Shown: positions 29,606 to 39,481, counted from the first letter of the stretch. The stretch: DNA of 64,000 nucleotides from Rivularia sp. MS3 (GCA_019192545.1 JAHCMI010000031.1:26613-90612), one strand, 5' to 3'. Numbers and translations: made by a program. Notes: generated by a model from the sequence alone, not told the origin.

Positions 29606-29917
29606 ATGATTAGAACCTGCTATTCCTGGATACATACTTTAATATTGGCAAGTCAATATAACCCACCGAGATTTGTAGAGTTGATAATGCTCGGTATGGC
29701 ATTAATCATGTTAACAATTTCTACTTTTATTGCCGATTTGCCTTATTTAGTTTTAGGTTTAAGTTTTGTAGTTGGTGCATCAGCTTCTATTTTGGTTAGA
29801 GAAGCAATTGCACCAACACCTCAATCACGGGTTACTAAAATTACAGCATTACTTTTACTTGTTGTTAGTATTTATGGTTTTGCTGATTTATTAAAATTAT
29901 TTATTAGTTTTACATAG
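29606..29917 (+). CDS. Small hypothetical membrane protein
   Basis: A 103-residue protein with three hydrophobic segments (about 26-45, 49-68, 77-97) and a short N-terminus containing CYSWIHTLI. The start is placed at ATG 29606, because the upstream in-frame codons lie in a CCCATGCCC repeat tract. I recognise no family motif. It follows chlI by 132 bp of repeats on the same strand and could be transcribed from the chlI promoter, but a functional link is not shown. Confidence 0.6.
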   Translation: MIRTCYSWIHTLILASQYNPPRFVELIMLGMALIMLTISTFIADLPYLVLGLSFVVGASASILVREAIAPTPQSRVTKITALLLLVVSIYGFADLLKLFISFT

Positions 29918-30048
29918 TGTAACTTTTAACTCTTCTCCTAAGTCCTAAGAACTTCGAGAAGAAGCGATATTTCACGGATGAGCATGTTTAAAATGGTTGC
30001 ATAAGTTCTAATCATATTATTCAGAAATTGGGGTTTTGAATTCTGATT

Positions 30049-31185
30049 TTATAAATAGGTTTTCAAAACCCTTTCCAGTATTTCGTGAGTAACATCTTGA
30101 TGTTCATTTACCAAAACAACAGCAGTGATATCTTGTTCTGGAAAATATAGCATTAAAGACACAAAACCGTAAGACCAACCATTATGACCAATTGCTTTTC
30201 CGAAACGTGTTTGATAACTTGCTATTCCTAAACCATACTTATTATTTTCATCGACAGAAACAAAATTTAGCATTTCTTTGAGCATTTTAGGAGACAGTAA
30301 AGTTTTTTCTGCAAGCAATGCATTCACAAATTTTGCGGTATCGGATGCATTTGCAACCAATCCTCCATCACCAAGCCCATTCCCTTCATTTAAATCTTTA
30401 TGACTCTCAAGAATTGCATACTTATTACTATGACTGTAACCAGTAACAATTGGTTTGAAATTTGCTTCGCGTAACTCGGTAAAAGTGTTTTTCAAACCTA
30501 GAGGATTTAAGATTTGCTGGCGTAGAACTTCAGCCAGAGATTTTCCTGTTATTTGTTCAACAATTATTTCTAAAAGTATATAGTTGCTATCACAATATTC
30601 ATATTCTTTTCCGGGTTGAACCTTTGGTTTTCTTTGATAAATTAACTGGATTGCTTCTGTTGCCGTCCAAAATTGAGAACGACTTCTATTTTTTGTTAAT
30701 TCATTAAACTTATCATCATAATAATTTACTACACCGCTGGTATGATTAAGTAGCTGTCGCAGCGTAATTTCATTGCTATAAGGAATGTTTGTACTTATAC
30801 TTTGTGGTAAATAATTGTCGATCGCGTTATCTAAATCCAGCTTCTTTTGTTCTGCTAACTGCAATACCGCAACCGCAACAAAAGTTTTGCTGGCACTTGC
30901 TAATCCAAATTGGTCATTTGGCTTCATAGAAGTTTTTGATTCTAAATTGCTATAACCAGATGCTCCTATCCAGATTTCTTGCGGTCCCGAAATATACATC
31001 ACTGCGCCGGGAACTTTCAATTTTTTTACTGCTTTATCTAAAGTTTTTTGCAGCTTAGATTTTGTTAATTTCTGAAAGTTTTGGTTTAATTTTGCTTTTC
31101 CTAAACTTTCATTTATCGAATAAAGTACAGCAAATATAAAAAATATAAAAGTAGTTACTATTAATAATTTAAGATTAAATATCAT
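30049..31185 (-). CDS. Serine hydrolase, beta-lactamase class C/DD-peptidase fold
   Basis: A 378-residue protein with an N-terminal hydrophobic segment (about 5-25) that is either an uncleaved membrane anchor or a signal. The catalytic SxxK is SASK (Ser97-Lys100), the second motif lies in YEYCDSNY, and the third is HNG in IGHNGWSYGF, replacing KTG as in many class C relatives. Such enzymes hydrolyse D-amino-acid peptides, esters or lactams on the outer side of the membrane. The substrate is unknown, and resistance should not be assumed. It is convergent with the small membrane protein gene, and a repeat-rich spacer lies upstream. Confidence 0.85.
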   Translation of the reverse strand: MIFNLKLLIVTTFIFFIFAVLYSINESLGKAKLNQNFQKLTKSKLQKTLDKAVKKLKVPGAVMYISGPQEIWIGASGYSNLESKTSMKPNDQFGLASASKTFVAVAVLQLAEQKKLDLDNAIDNYLPQSISTNIPYSNEITLRQLLNHTSGVVNYYDDKFNELTKNRSRSQFWTATEAIQLIYQRKPKVQPGKEYEYCDSNYILLEIIVEQITGKSLAEVLRQQILNPLGLKNTFTELREANFKPIVTGYSHSNKYAILESHKDLNEGNGLGDGGLVANASDTAKFVNALLAEKTLLSPKMLKEMLNFVSVDENNKYGLGIASYQTRFGKAIGHNGWSYGFVSLMLYFPEQDITAVVLVNEHQDVTHEILERVLKTYL

Positions 31186-31866
31186 TCAGACAAGATAAAT
31201 TTAATTAGCGATTATATTCTAATTCTGTTTAAACTTTTTCCTATACGTATTATTACCGAAATAACTATCTGAACTCTGTGTGCCATAACCTATCAATGTT
31301 AATCAGAACGAGTAGTAGTAATCCTTTTCATTAATCCTGATGGATTGATTTTTATTTAAAATAGTTTTCTCCCCCTGCTTCCTCCGCTTTCCCTGCTCCC
31401 CCTGCCTGCCCTAACCTGTCAATTTTAATCAAATGGACTATTAGTAGTCCATCACATTAATTCTACGGGGTTCTAAGTTGCACAGTGACTCGCCTTCGGA
31501 TACCAAATATTTGGCGCTGTAAGCGCAACTACGAACGATGATTAACTCCTCATAACTTATGTCCTGGAATATTAAGTATTTAAAATGTGAGTATCCAACT
31601 GATTTAACAGGAAGACTTTGTTTAACTCCTAATCTTAGATGGGACAATTTATAACTTATTGTTATCAATTGTTAATGTAAAAATGTAAACAAAATATTAA
31701 ACATACATTAAATAAAAGGCTTGAAAAACTATATATCATTAAACATATTAGTATGACCGGTCGAGAGATTAAATTGACATAAAAGCATTAAAAATATTTC
31801 TGGCTAGGTCTAATAAATAGCAAGCTCTTTTTTATAAAAACTGAAAATAAAGTTTGGGAGGACAAC
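31186..31866. other. 681-bp spacer with repeat fragments and the aldehyde dehydrogenase promoter side
   Basis: Half-ends of the TA-type MITE occur at about 31420-31450 (GGACTATTAGTAGTCCATCA). A palindrome TTGGCGCTGTAAGCGCAACTAC is at about 31510, and a GACCGGTC palindrome at 31754-31761. A TTGACA (31774-31779) lies 87 bp before the aldehyde dehydrogenase start, but no good -10 box follows it. There is no gene; the minus-strand frame over the repeats is spurious. Confidence 0.45.
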
Positions 31867-33336
31867 ATGGTAACAGCAACCAGTCCGGAACAAAAAATAA
31901 AAATCGGTCAAACTAAGCTGCTGATTAATAACGAATGGGTAGAAAGTATCAGTGGCAAAAGGTTTGAAACGATTAACCCCAGTACAGGAGAAGCGATTTG
32001 TGATGTTGCAGAAGCAGACGCAGCTGATGTTGATAAGGCAGTAAAAGCAGCAAAAAATGCCTTTGAAGGCGGAGTATGGCGGAATATGTCCGCAACTCGT
32101 CGCGGTGAATTGCTTTATAAACTGGCTGACTTAATTGAGCAAAATATCGATGAGTTGGCGCGGTTGGAGACTTTAGACAACGGTAAAACCCTCAAGGATG
32201 CCTACGGTGACTTAAATTTAGTTCTGCGTTGCTATCGCTACTATGCTGGTTGGGCGGATAAAGTACAGGGTAAAACCATTCCGATTAATGGCCCATATCT
32301 TTGCTATACACGTCACGAACCCGTGGGAGTAGTTGGTCAAATTATTCCTTGGAACTTTCCACTGTTAATGCAAGCATGGAAATTATCGCCAGCTTTAGCA
32401 ACGGGCAACGTGGTGGTGATGAAAACAGCCGAACAAACTCCTCTTTCGGCATTAAGAGTCGGAGAATTAATCGTTGAAGCCGGTTTCCCACCTGGTGTAG
32501 TTAATATACTGTCAGGATATGGCCCTACCGCAGGAGCGGCGATCGCCCGTCACATGGATGTTGATAAATTAGCGTTTACGGGTTCGACGGAGGTAGGACA
32601 TTTAGTCATGGAAGCTGCCGCTAGAAGCAACCTCAAGCGGGTAACTCTGGAACTTGGTGGTAAAAGTCCTAATATCGTCTTTGCTGATGCCGATATGGAT
32701 GCAGCAATAGAAGGTGCCCACAAAAGCTTGTTTTTCAACCAAGGACAATGCTGTAATGCCGGTTCGCGGCTGTTTGTAGAAGAAAAATGTTATGACGAAT
32801 TTGTCGCTAAAAGTGTCGAGAAAGCAAAAAACCGTTTAGTTGGCAACCCCTTCGACTCTAAAACTCAACAGGGACCCCAGGTAGATCGAGATCAATTCGA
32901 TAGAGTAATGGGCTACATCGAAGCGGGAATGCGCGAAGGTGCCCACATGATGTGTGGCGGACATCAAGTCGGCGATCGCGGTTATTTTATCGAACCGACT
33001 GTATTTGCGAATGTCACAAACGACATGACGATTGCTCAAGAAGAAATTTTTGGGCCGGTAATGAGTATTATCAAATTCAAAGACATTGAAGAAGCAATTC
33101 ATCTAGCAAATACTACCATGTACGGTCTTGCTGCTGGAGTATGGACAAAAGATATTACCAAAGCCCATAGAGTAGCAAATAGCGTCCGTGCCGGTACGGT
33201 ATGGGTAAATTGCTATCATGTTTTCGATGCTGCCGCTCCCTTTGGTGGTTTCAAGCAGTCGGGTATGGGTAGAGAACTCGGCGAGTACTGCTTGGAGCAT
33301 TATACGGAAGTCAAAACTGTTACCGTGCAGTTGTAA
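31867..33336 (+). CDS. Aldehyde dehydrogenase, ALDH1/2-like
   Basis: A 489-residue soluble NAD(P)-dependent enzyme with the full family pattern: [22 protein letters not shown], general base Glu in LELGGKSPN and catalytic Cys295/Cys296 in [11 protein letters not shown], then EEIFGPV and PFGGFKQSG. It is closer to eukaryotic ALDH1/ALDH2 (retinal/acetaldehyde dehydrogenases) than to the paralogue at 17464. A strong ribosome site (GGGAGGA) precedes the ATG by 5 bp, so high expression is plausible. Downstream, beyond a repeat element, lie two small putative ligand-binding proteins and a RidA-like protein. The substrate is unknown. Confidence 0.92.
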   Translation: MVTATSPEQKIKIGQTKLLINNEWVESISGKRFETINPSTGEAICDVAEADAADVDKAVKAAKNAFEGGVWRNMSATRRGELLYKLADLIEQNIDELARLETLDNGKTLKDAYGDLNLVLRCYRYYAGWADKVQGKTIPINGPYLCYTRHEPVGVVGQIIPWNFPLLMQAWKLSPALATGNVVVMKTAEQTPLSALRVGELIVEAGFPPGVVNILSGYGPTAGAAIARHMDVDKLAFTGSTEVGHLVMEAAARSNLKRVTLELGGKSPNIVFADADMDAAIEGAHKSLFFNQGQCCNAGSRLFVEEKCYDEFVAKSVEKAKNRLVGNPFDSKTQQGPQVDRDQFDRVMGYIEAGMREGAHMMCGGHQVGDRGYFIEPTVFANVTNDMTIAQEEIFGPVMSIIKFKDIEEAIHLANTTMYGLAAGVWTKDITKAHRVANSVRAGTVWVNCYHVFDAAAPFGGFKQSGMGRELGEYCLEHYTEVKTVTVQL

Positions 33337-33352
33337 GTTTTTAGTTGCAATT

Positions 33353-33575
33353 GAAACCTTACCCTGTGCTGACGGATATCCCTCTCCTTGTTTAGGCTAC
33401 CGTGTACACAGAAGTCTTCTAAGTTTGTTTCACACGTTTAGATCCCCCCACTTCCCCCCTTTTTAAGGGGGAATCGGAATTAAAGTCCCCCTTTAAAAGG
33501 GGGATTTAGGGGGATCTTCTATATGTGTGTACACCGTAGCCAAGGTAGCCCAGAGGGAACGAGGGTAAGGTTTTT
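33353..33575. repeat. Inverted-repeat element with nested C-run/G-run palindrome
   Basis: The outer arms are AAACCTTACCCT (left) and AGGGTAAGGTTT (right). Inner arms GGCTACCGTGTACACA and TGTGTACACCGTAGCC form a second stem. Within lies the module at 33441-33516 (GATCCCCC ... TTAGGGGGATC) that is also found in the MITE at 16755. This looks like one repeat inserted in another, or a composite non-coding element. Confidence 0.6.
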
Positions 33576-33777
33576 CGGTTAATTTAATAAAAAGCATATT
33601 GGTGAATAGATGTTAAGTTGCAATCTTGAATGTTGATTTTTGAAGGCGCTTAGGTCATATTTACAGATGGCTTTCGTCAAAATATCGCGTTTACTTTTAG
33701 CAATCGAGTAAATACGTAAAATTTGACGTTTTATAAATAACCTCTTGAAAGGAAATGTTGAGATTGTAGGGGGAAAA

Positions 33778-34293
33778 ATGAACGGAGTTGAGTTATTTAA
33801 AAAGTCAATGGGAAATTGGGAAGGTCGTCGTTGGTATGTCTATGACAATGGCGATAAGGTAGTTCGTTACACTCAATTTAGTAATGAAGTCATACCGCAA
33901 GAGAAATTCCTCTTCCCAGAGGGGATTTCAGTACACCATAAATTCAAGGTGTGGAATATTAATGAAAGAAAGTTAGAGAACGAAATGGAGACTATTCTAC
34001 ATGCTTGTCCGGAACATATTGTACGTGCGGTAGGCTACTTAGGGGAAGAAAGTATTGAGTGTCCAATTACATCCGTTGGTAATAATATGTGTCGCATGAT
34101 TACTGAATATAAGAACGGTTGGACACACATGGAATTTTTTCATTTTCTAACTGCCGATGTACGGGCAAGGAATATCCGGTACGATGGTATCAATTGTAGT
34201 GGCACGTTTCTAGAAAACCGAGTTGATGAGTTTTCAGAGGTAAATCTAGAAAACTTGCTGGATATTTGTTTATCTAATGAAAAGGAAGTTTAA
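33778..34293 (+). CDS. Small soluble protein, possibly lipocalin/CpcS-like
   Basis: A 171-residue protein. The start is set at ATG 33778 because a strong GTAGGGGGA ribosome site precedes it; an upstream TTG frame is ignored. The opening GVELFKKSMGNWEGRRWYV and the following beta-rich pattern (VVRYTQFSNEVI, HHKFKVWNI, TEYKNGWTHMEFFHFL) resemble small lipocalin-fold proteins such as CpcS/CpeS bilin lyases, which also begin with a helix and a W-x-S/G-x-R turn. Catalytic features of lyases could not be confirmed, so the name is tentative. It is convergent with a DUF3598-type gene and follows the aldehyde dehydrogenase on the same strand after a 441-bp repeat-filled gap. Confidence 0.5.
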   Translation: MNGVELFKKSMGNWEGRRWYVYDNGDKVVRYTQFSNEVIPQEKFLFPEGISVHHKFKVWNINERKLENEMETILHACPEHIVRAVGYLGEESIECPITSVGNNMCRMITEYKNGWTHMEFFHFLTADVRARNIRYDGINCSGTFLENRVDEFSEVNLENLLDICLSNEKEV

Positions 34294-34328
34294 GTTTTTA
34301 AGCCGATAAAAAAACTTCCAATTTTTTC
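34284..34328. terminator. Putative bidirectional terminator
   Basis: GGAAGTTTAAGTTTTT pairs with AAAAAAACTTCC and is followed by AATTTTTT. The left arm overlaps the stop codon of the upstream plus-strand gene. It lies between two convergent genes, so it could stop transcription from both sides. Confidence 0.5.
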
Positions 34329-34348
34329 CTCTATATGTTCTAAACTAG

Positions 34349-34819
34349 TTACTTCTGACGAGTTTCTTCTATATATGTAATCCCGTCAAAAACATCTCCT
34401 TGAAAAATTTGAGTACTTCGTACACGAGAGTTCGGTTCCTTAAGAGTCATTGTCTCGACGTACATATAGCGTTTCCCATTTTCAATTTTTGATGAACGGA
34501 AGATAATCGTATCATTTCCAGCATCCCAGGCTGTAGCTGAAAATTCAGGGTAATCTGAAGAACTCAAAATTAGAACTTGATTTTCAAAGCGACCTTTAAA
34601 TCGGAGGGTGCGTATAGTTCCATCTTTAGAAGTATAATTATTTTCTTGATGATAATCACTCCCCGTAATGGAAATTGCAAATGTTCCATCAAAGGTTCTT
34701 TGCAATTCACCTTGAGGACTTACTTTGATAGCTGTTCCTTGCCAAACTCCAATATGTTTATGGAAAATTTCAGGAATTTCTCGGTCGTTCTGCTTCCGAT
34801 TCAACTCACTAGCAGTCAT
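34349..34819 (-). CDS. Lipocalin-like protein (DUF3598-type)
   Basis: A 156-residue soluble beta-rich protein. HIGVWQGTAIKVSPQGE, SDYHQENNYTSKDGTIRTLRF and GRFENQVLILSS align strand by strand with the protein at 18953-19450, which I take as a paralogue. The predicted fold is a small barrel for a hydrophobic ligand; no ligand is known. Its start is only 79 bp from the divergent RidA-like gene, so the two may share regulation. It is convergent with the small protein at 33778, with a terminator-like hairpin between them. Confidence 0.6.
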   Translation of the reverse strand: MTASELNRKQNDREIPEIFHKHIGVWQGTAIKVSPQGELQRTFDGTFAISITGSDYHQENNYTSKDGTIRTLRFKGRFENQVLILSSSDYPEFSATAWDAGNDTIIFRSSKIENGKRYMYVETMTLKEPNSRVRSTQIFQGDVFDGITYIEETRQK

Positions 34820-34898
34820 AATTTTTTACCTCGCCTTTGAATTTAGATGTGATTTTTGCATCATGTTAAATAAAGTGTCAACTTCACAAAGGAATATT

Positions 34899-35294
34899 AT
34901 GAACAGGGAAAATATCATCTCTTCCCGATTATTTGAAGCTCGCGGACCGTTTTCACATGCTGTAAAAGTAAGTGGATTTAGTAACCTGATTTTCACTTCT
35001 ACCGTTGCAGCTATTGATAAAAATTGGCAGGTTATTGGTGAAGGAGACATCCGCAAACAAACAGAAGCAACTATTGTTAATCTGAAAAAAGCTTTACAAG
35101 AAGCAGGAGCGACTATTAATGATGTAGTGAAAGTCAACTGGTATCTTACCGATATCAGCCATTTTCAAACAGTGCTAGAGGTAAGAGAGCAAATGTTTGA
35201 AGGCAACAAACCAGCAAGTGCGACAATTCCTATTGGTCCCCTTGCTATTCCCGAACTTTTACTGGAAGCTGATGCGATCGCAGTTATAAAGTAG
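34899..35294 (+). CDS. RidA family (YjgF/YER057c/UK114) protein
   Basis: A 131-residue soluble protein of typical RidA length. The ATG at 34899 is preceded by an AAAGGA ribosome site; the longer frame upstream is spurious. Family signatures are present: ARGPFSHAVKVSG near the N-terminus, QTEATIVNLKKALQEAGATI in the middle and KPASATIPIGPL. In classical RidA an Arg in the xRxAS loop holds the imine carboxylate. Here the loop reads NKPASATI, with Lys before Pro, so the deaminase Arg is not obvious and the protein may belong to another Rid subgroup. Classic RidA hydrolyses reactive enamines/imines from amino acid metabolism. It is divergent from a lipocalin-like gene. Confidence 0.82.
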   Translation: MNRENIISSRLFEARGPFSHAVKVSGFSNLIFTSTVAAIDKNWQVIGEGDIRKQTEATIVNLKKALQEAGATINDVVKVNWYLTDISHFQTVLEVREQMFEGNKPASATIPIGPLAIPELLLEADAIAVIK

Positions 35295-35304
35295 AAGTTT
35301 TAAT

Positions 35305-36198
35305 TCATACAATCGTCTGGGGATGAATCAATTTGTAACCTGCGTCTTTAATCTTCTCGTTGCTGATGCGAGCATTAAGGGAGCGATAGCTGGGTTTGGT
35401 GTCATCCCAAAGAATTTTTTCTAAATTTCCGAGTTCGCAAATCTTATCGGATAATTCGCGGATGGTAAAGTTAAAATCATTAACTAGATTAAAGATACCT
35501 CCCAATCTTCTTTGAGCTATATAATCCATAGCCGCAATCACATCGTCGAGGTGAATCCAACTAGTAAAAGTTTCACCACTTCCATCAATATTTTTACCAG
35601 CAAGTTTGGCAAAACGCTTCATCAATTCCCGCTTGGGGCCATAAATTCCACCCAAACGCAAAATAGTAATTTTCACATCTTCACTAGCTGAATTTAGCAA
35701 AAGCTGCTCCGCTTCACTAAGTACCTGATTGTATTCGCTTTCTGTATCAACCGGGGAAGTTTCATCAACCCACTCACCGTTTTTATTTCCATATACCGAA
35801 ACACTACTAAGGTAAATTAACTGTTTAACGCTTTTATTCTTCTGCAATGCTGCAACAAGATTTTTCGCCGTAGGAATATATGTTTCCCGGTATACTTGTG
35901 CATCAACCTGTTTATTGCTAATCGGAGCAATGCTCAACACTACGGTGTCTTTATCTTGCAATAGCGATTCTACAGCTTGGTAATCTTTCCCTTTCATGAC
36001 TACCACTTTGGTGGCAATCTCTTTCAATTGTGCAACTCGCTCTTGTGTGGTGGTGGTTACTGTTACCGAGTGATTTTGTTTTTGATACCAGTAACGTGAA
36101 GCAGCAGTTCCCACGTAACCGCAACCAATAATGGCAATTTTGTCTAAATTGCTGTAGTTTTGCTGCTGAATTTCAGGTTCAGTTGATTTTATATCCAT
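35305..36198 (-). CDS. SDR family NAD(P)-dependent epimerase/dehydratase-like protein
   Basis: A 297-residue cytoplasmic Rossmann protein. The N-terminal nucleotide motif GCGYVGTA (about 25-32) is followed by TTTTQERVAQL. YLSSVSVYGNKNGEWVDE is the extended-SDR substrate strand with Tyr, and RLGGIYGPKRELMKR and HLDDVIAAMDYI match sugar-nucleotide epimerase-like proteins. The usual catalytic Lys (YxxxK) is not obvious: the region reads YNQVLSEAEQLL. The true substrate may not be a nucleotide sugar. It is convergent with the RidA-like gene, only 10 bp apart. Confidence 0.78.
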   Translation of the reverse strand: MDIKSTEPEIQQQNYSNLDKIAIIGCGYVGTAASRYWYQKQNHSVTVTTTTQERVAQLKEIATKVVVMKGKDYQAVESLLQDKDTVVLSIAPISNKQVDAQVYRETYIPTAKNLVAALQKNKSVKQLIYLSSVSVYGNKNGEWVDETSPVDTESEYNQVLSEAEQLLLNSASEDVKITILRLGGIYGPKRELMKRFAKLAGKNIDGSGETFTSWIHLDDVIAAMDYIAQRRLGGIFNLVNDFNFTIRELSDKICELGNLEKILWDDTKPSYRSLNARISNEKIKDAGYKLIHPQTIV

Positions 36199-36500
36199 TA
36201 AATCCTGTTGGCTATTTTAATAACAAATTATAAATAATCTTGAGTCAGGTGTTAAATATATGACTTGAAAAATTTATTCTAGCTAATAGCAGTCATCATT
36301 CCCACAATATTGCTTAAGTATTGATAATTTTTATATAACTATCTCTAAAGTCCGTTAACTTCCTTGATAATAGATTGTTTTTAGTTGTATTTAATTGCAA
36401 ACTAATAACAAGATATCTCGGATTATAATCATTTTCTGCATACTTTGGGAAAATATAAATTTAGGGAATAAAAATTGAGTATTTGATTGAGCTTTATTTC

Positions 36501-37163
36501 ATGAAAAATAATATCTTAAAATACTGGTCTAATTTACCGATTCAGGGAAAACAATTAATTGGGTTGTTTGCCTCAGAGGTGATTTCTGTATTCGGATTTG
36601 TGGGTGTTGGTGCTTTTTTGATTGTTATTGGAGGACGCAGTGTCTTAGTTAATCAGGCAAAATCAGAACTTGCCGTTACCGAGATTAATTACAATATTAA
36701 AATCGATCAAATGGGCTTTGGTTTTCGCGGACAATCGGATAATGCAGCAATAATTGCAGCTGCTAGAGCGCATAAAAACTCTCAATTTTTAAACTCAGAT
36801 TTACAGAAACAGGCCAAAGAAATTCTTGAAAATGAAATTAAGGCTAGAAACATCGAATATGCAACTTTAGTAGGGAAAGATTTACGAATTATTGTCAACG
36901 CTAATAATAATCGGAATGGAGAAGTTTTTAACCCAAATAATTTAGTAAGTGAAGCATTCAAAATATCCGAACAGATAAAAAGTAGTGAAATCGTTAGTTG
37001 GAAAGAATTGAAAAAAGAATCTCCCCCACTTTCATCAGGATTTGAAAAAAAGCATAAAGGTAAAATTAGTTGTACCTCTACATTAGGAGAAGGAACGGAG
37101 TTTTTGATTACTATTCCGATTAAACAGTTTTCACCTGAAGGGTGTGGAACGTCAGTTATCTAG
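36501..37163 (+). pseudogene. Histidine kinase remnant with large internal deletion
   Basis: The 220-residue frame (ATG 36501) fuses two ends of a sensor kinase. Residues 1-175 carry a membrane helix (about 22-47) and a periplasmic-type sensor (NQAKSELAVTEINYNIKIDQ ... NNLVSEAFKISEQI). Residues from about 180 on (HKGKISCTSTLGEGTEFLI) are the final strand of a HATPase domain. The HAMP/PAS linkers, the phospho-acceptor His, the N-box and the glycine boxes are all missing between them, so it cannot phosphorylate. The reading frame is intact across the junction. It could be a decaying gene, or a small protein that still makes the sensor. Confidence 0.7.
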
Positions 37164-37210
37164 CGAGCAGCAACCATTCAATAAAGAATTCATTTTTAAG
37201 TGGTAACTGT

Positions 37211-39481
37211 TCACAACTCACTGCTGATTGATTTAATATCTTCTAAAGTTTCTATGGCGGATTTGTACCTTTCTGAAGCATGATAGCGCACCATTTTATC
37301 CAAAACTGCCGCAAAATTATCGCTGACTCTTGCCCATTCGCGCCATTCAAGATTACCGTTGTCAGGATTTGGTTGCAATTCGTGAGGTAGCAATCCAGTT
37401 AACGCTTGGATGGCGATCGCTCCTAAAGCGTAGATATCGCTGCTCAGACGGGGGTGCCCTGCAAATTGTTCTGGTGGTGTATATCCCCGAGTTCCGATGG
37501 CTACTGTGGCTAATTCGGTTTGTTCTTTTGATTGTGGCTGCATTAGTTTCACTGCACCAAAATCAATTAATACCAAGCGATTATCTTGATTGCATCTGAT
37601 AATATTCGCCGGTTTAATATCCCGATGAATTACTTGCCGTTGATGAATAAAAGCGAGAACTTCTAATAGTTCTTTAAGTATATTAATTACTTCAGATTCG
37701 CTTTTAATCTCTTTATGAGGCGGTAATTCATCGGTTAAAGGATGTCCGGGGATAAATTGCTGTACTAAATAAAATTCTTTTTCTTGTTCAAAGAATGCAT
37801 ATAATTCAGGTATTTGATTATGTTGACCTAATAATTCGAGAATTTCTGCTTCCGAGTCAAACAATCTTCTGGCAACTTGTAAAAATCTGGTATCTCTTCT
37901 AGCTGGCATTAATTGTTTTACTACACAAGTTGGCGAACCGGGGCGTTGGGTATCTTTAGCTAAATAAGTACAGCCAAAACCACCTTGAGCTAATACTCTG
38001 GTTACTTGATAACGATTGCTAAGTAAGTTAGAGGAAGAAGTTGAAAAAGTAGCAACAGCAGCTACGGGCTGTATTCGAGGTGTGTCTTGAATTCCCGTAG
38101 TTTCGTTTAAAAGTGTATTTAATTGTTCTATGGCTTCTTTCTGTTTTTCAACTTGTACAAGAATAACTTGTGTTTGTAATTGTGTTTGATAGCTCGTGTA
38201 ACCTAACACGCCAATAGCAGTAAAAACTAAAGCAAGTCCAGAAGGTACTACAGGCACCCAACCAGCTTGTAAAATTAGTCCGTAACAAATAACTATTAAG
38301 CCAAAAACAGCTACACCTGATACTATTAATAAAAATACAGGTCTTCTTACTTTCCAAGCTAAAACGCCTCCAATTAAAGACCAACTAAGTACCCAAGCAG
38401 CTTCCAGCCATTCAGAAAAATACCAAATTAAAGGTCTATTATTTAATACTGCACTAATAAGTTGACTCGTGATTTGTGCATGAATTATCACACTAGGCAC
38501 TGTTCCTGGCTCTTTAAAAGTGCTGTAGGGAGTCAATTTTCCTGCATCAAGACGGCGAGCGCCATTACCAATAATTACCAAACGGTCTTTAATTAAATTA
38601 GGATTTACTTTATCGGTTAAAACATCTGTGAAACTAACGCTTTTAGCAACATTACGGTGATTGCGATAATTAATTAAGATTTGATAGCCTCCATTATCGA
38701 TATTTATGTAGCCACCGGAATTTGGCTGTAGAGGAGGAAAAGGTATCTTACCAAAATAAAAAGTTTTGTTTTTAAGTTTATGAATCGCGGTTATATCTAG
38801 TTTTGCTAAGTACTTAGTCGCTAAAATGCTAGAAAAAGAAACGGGAGTATTACATTTACTATTTGGGATAGTTCCTTGAAATAACAAACCCCGACGAACA
38901 ACTTGATCGAATGTATTATCGGGAACTAAATCGTTAAAAGCTATATTTTCTTGAGCAAAATTAAGCGGTGGTGGTATTTCCGGTTGCCCCATACTTTCAA
39001 ATACACAAGCTGCAACAATATTATCTTTACGTATACCCTCGGCTAAATTATTTTGTTGAGGACGTTTAATATTTAAACCAACAACACGAGGTTGATAAGA
39101 TTGAATTTTTTTTAATAATTGATTAATCGTTTCATCGCTTAGCGGATTGTTATACTTCTGTAAATCATCTTCTGTTACCGTTACCAGTAAAATTCTATCA
39201 TCTGCGGCTTCCGGAGGACGCATAAGCATCATTTGGTCGTAAGCTCGCAATTCCCAACGCTGCAACCAACCCAATTGTCGTGCCCCTAAAACCAAAACAG
39301 TAACACCTAAACTGGTAACAATAATTGTTCTCCACCAGCTGATTGGAGTCGAATCTTGAATTGAATTATTCTGGTTACTATCTGGAGTTTGAGGAGCGAG
39401 AGTGTCATCCCTCTCCGATAAATTACTCGGCTGGTTTCTTAAAAATACGACACGGAAATTATCTAAAAGTCTCCTAATCAC
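37211..39481 (-). CDS. CHASE2-domain serine/threonine protein kinase
   Basis: A 756-residue membrane protein. A first membrane helix (about 51-68) precedes an extracytoplasmic CHASE2 sensor (about 70-355, RAYDQMMLMRPPEAADDRIL). Further helices lie at about 360-430, and a short coiled coil leads to a Hanks-type kinase (about 492-750) with glycine loop AQGGFGCTYLAKD, catalytic HRDIKPAN, DFG in LIDFGAVKL and APE-like TPPEQFA. All kinase residues look intact. CHASE2 domains sense unknown outside signals. The start is GTG at 39481; the next in-frame Met is far inside. It is convergent with the truncated kinase gene. Confidence 0.9.
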   Translation of the reverse strand: MIRRLLDNFRVVFLRNQPSNLSERDDTLAPQTPDSNQNNSIQDSTPISWWRTIIVTSLGVTVLVLGARQLGWLQRWELRAYDQMMLMRPPEAADDRILLVTVTEDDLQKYNNPLSDETINQLLKKIQSYQPRVVGLNIKRPQQNNLAEGIRKDNIVAACVFESMGQPEIPPPLNFAQENIAFNDLVPDNTFDQVVRRGLLFQGTIPNSKCNTPVSFSSILATKYLAKLDITAIHKLKNKTFYFGKIPFPPLQPNSGGYINIDNGGYQILINYRNHRNVAKSVSFTDVLTDKVNPNLIKDRLVIIGNGARRLDAGKLTPYSTFKEPGTVPSVIIHAQITSQLISAVLNNRPLIWYFSEWLEAAWVLSWSLIGGVLAWKVRRPVFLLIVSGVAVFGLIVICYGLILQAGWVPVVPSGLALVFTAIGVLGYTSYQTQLQTQVILVQVEKQKEAIEQLNTLLNETTGIQDTPRIQPVAAVATFSTSSSNLLSNRYQVTRVLAQGGFGCTYLAKDTQRPGSPTCVVKQLMPARRDTRFLQVARRLFDSEAEILELLGQHNQIPELYAFFEQEKEFYLVQQFIPGHPLTDELPPHKEIKSESEVINILKELLEVLAFIHQRQVIHRDIKPANIIRCNQDNRLVLIDFGAVKLMQPQSKEQTELATVAIGTRGYTPPEQFAGHPRLSSDIYALGAIAIQALTGLLPHELQPNPDNGNLEWREWARVSDNFAAVLDKMVRYHASERYKSAIETLEDIKSISSEL

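Noticed and set aside
31441..31668. 75-codon minus-strand frame
   Set aside because: It covers MITE half-ends and palindromes and has no family resemblance.
34725..34898. Upstream extension of the RidA-like frame
   Set aside because: It overlaps the divergent lipocalin-like gene and promoter; the ATG at 34899 has a ribosome site and gives the normal family length.
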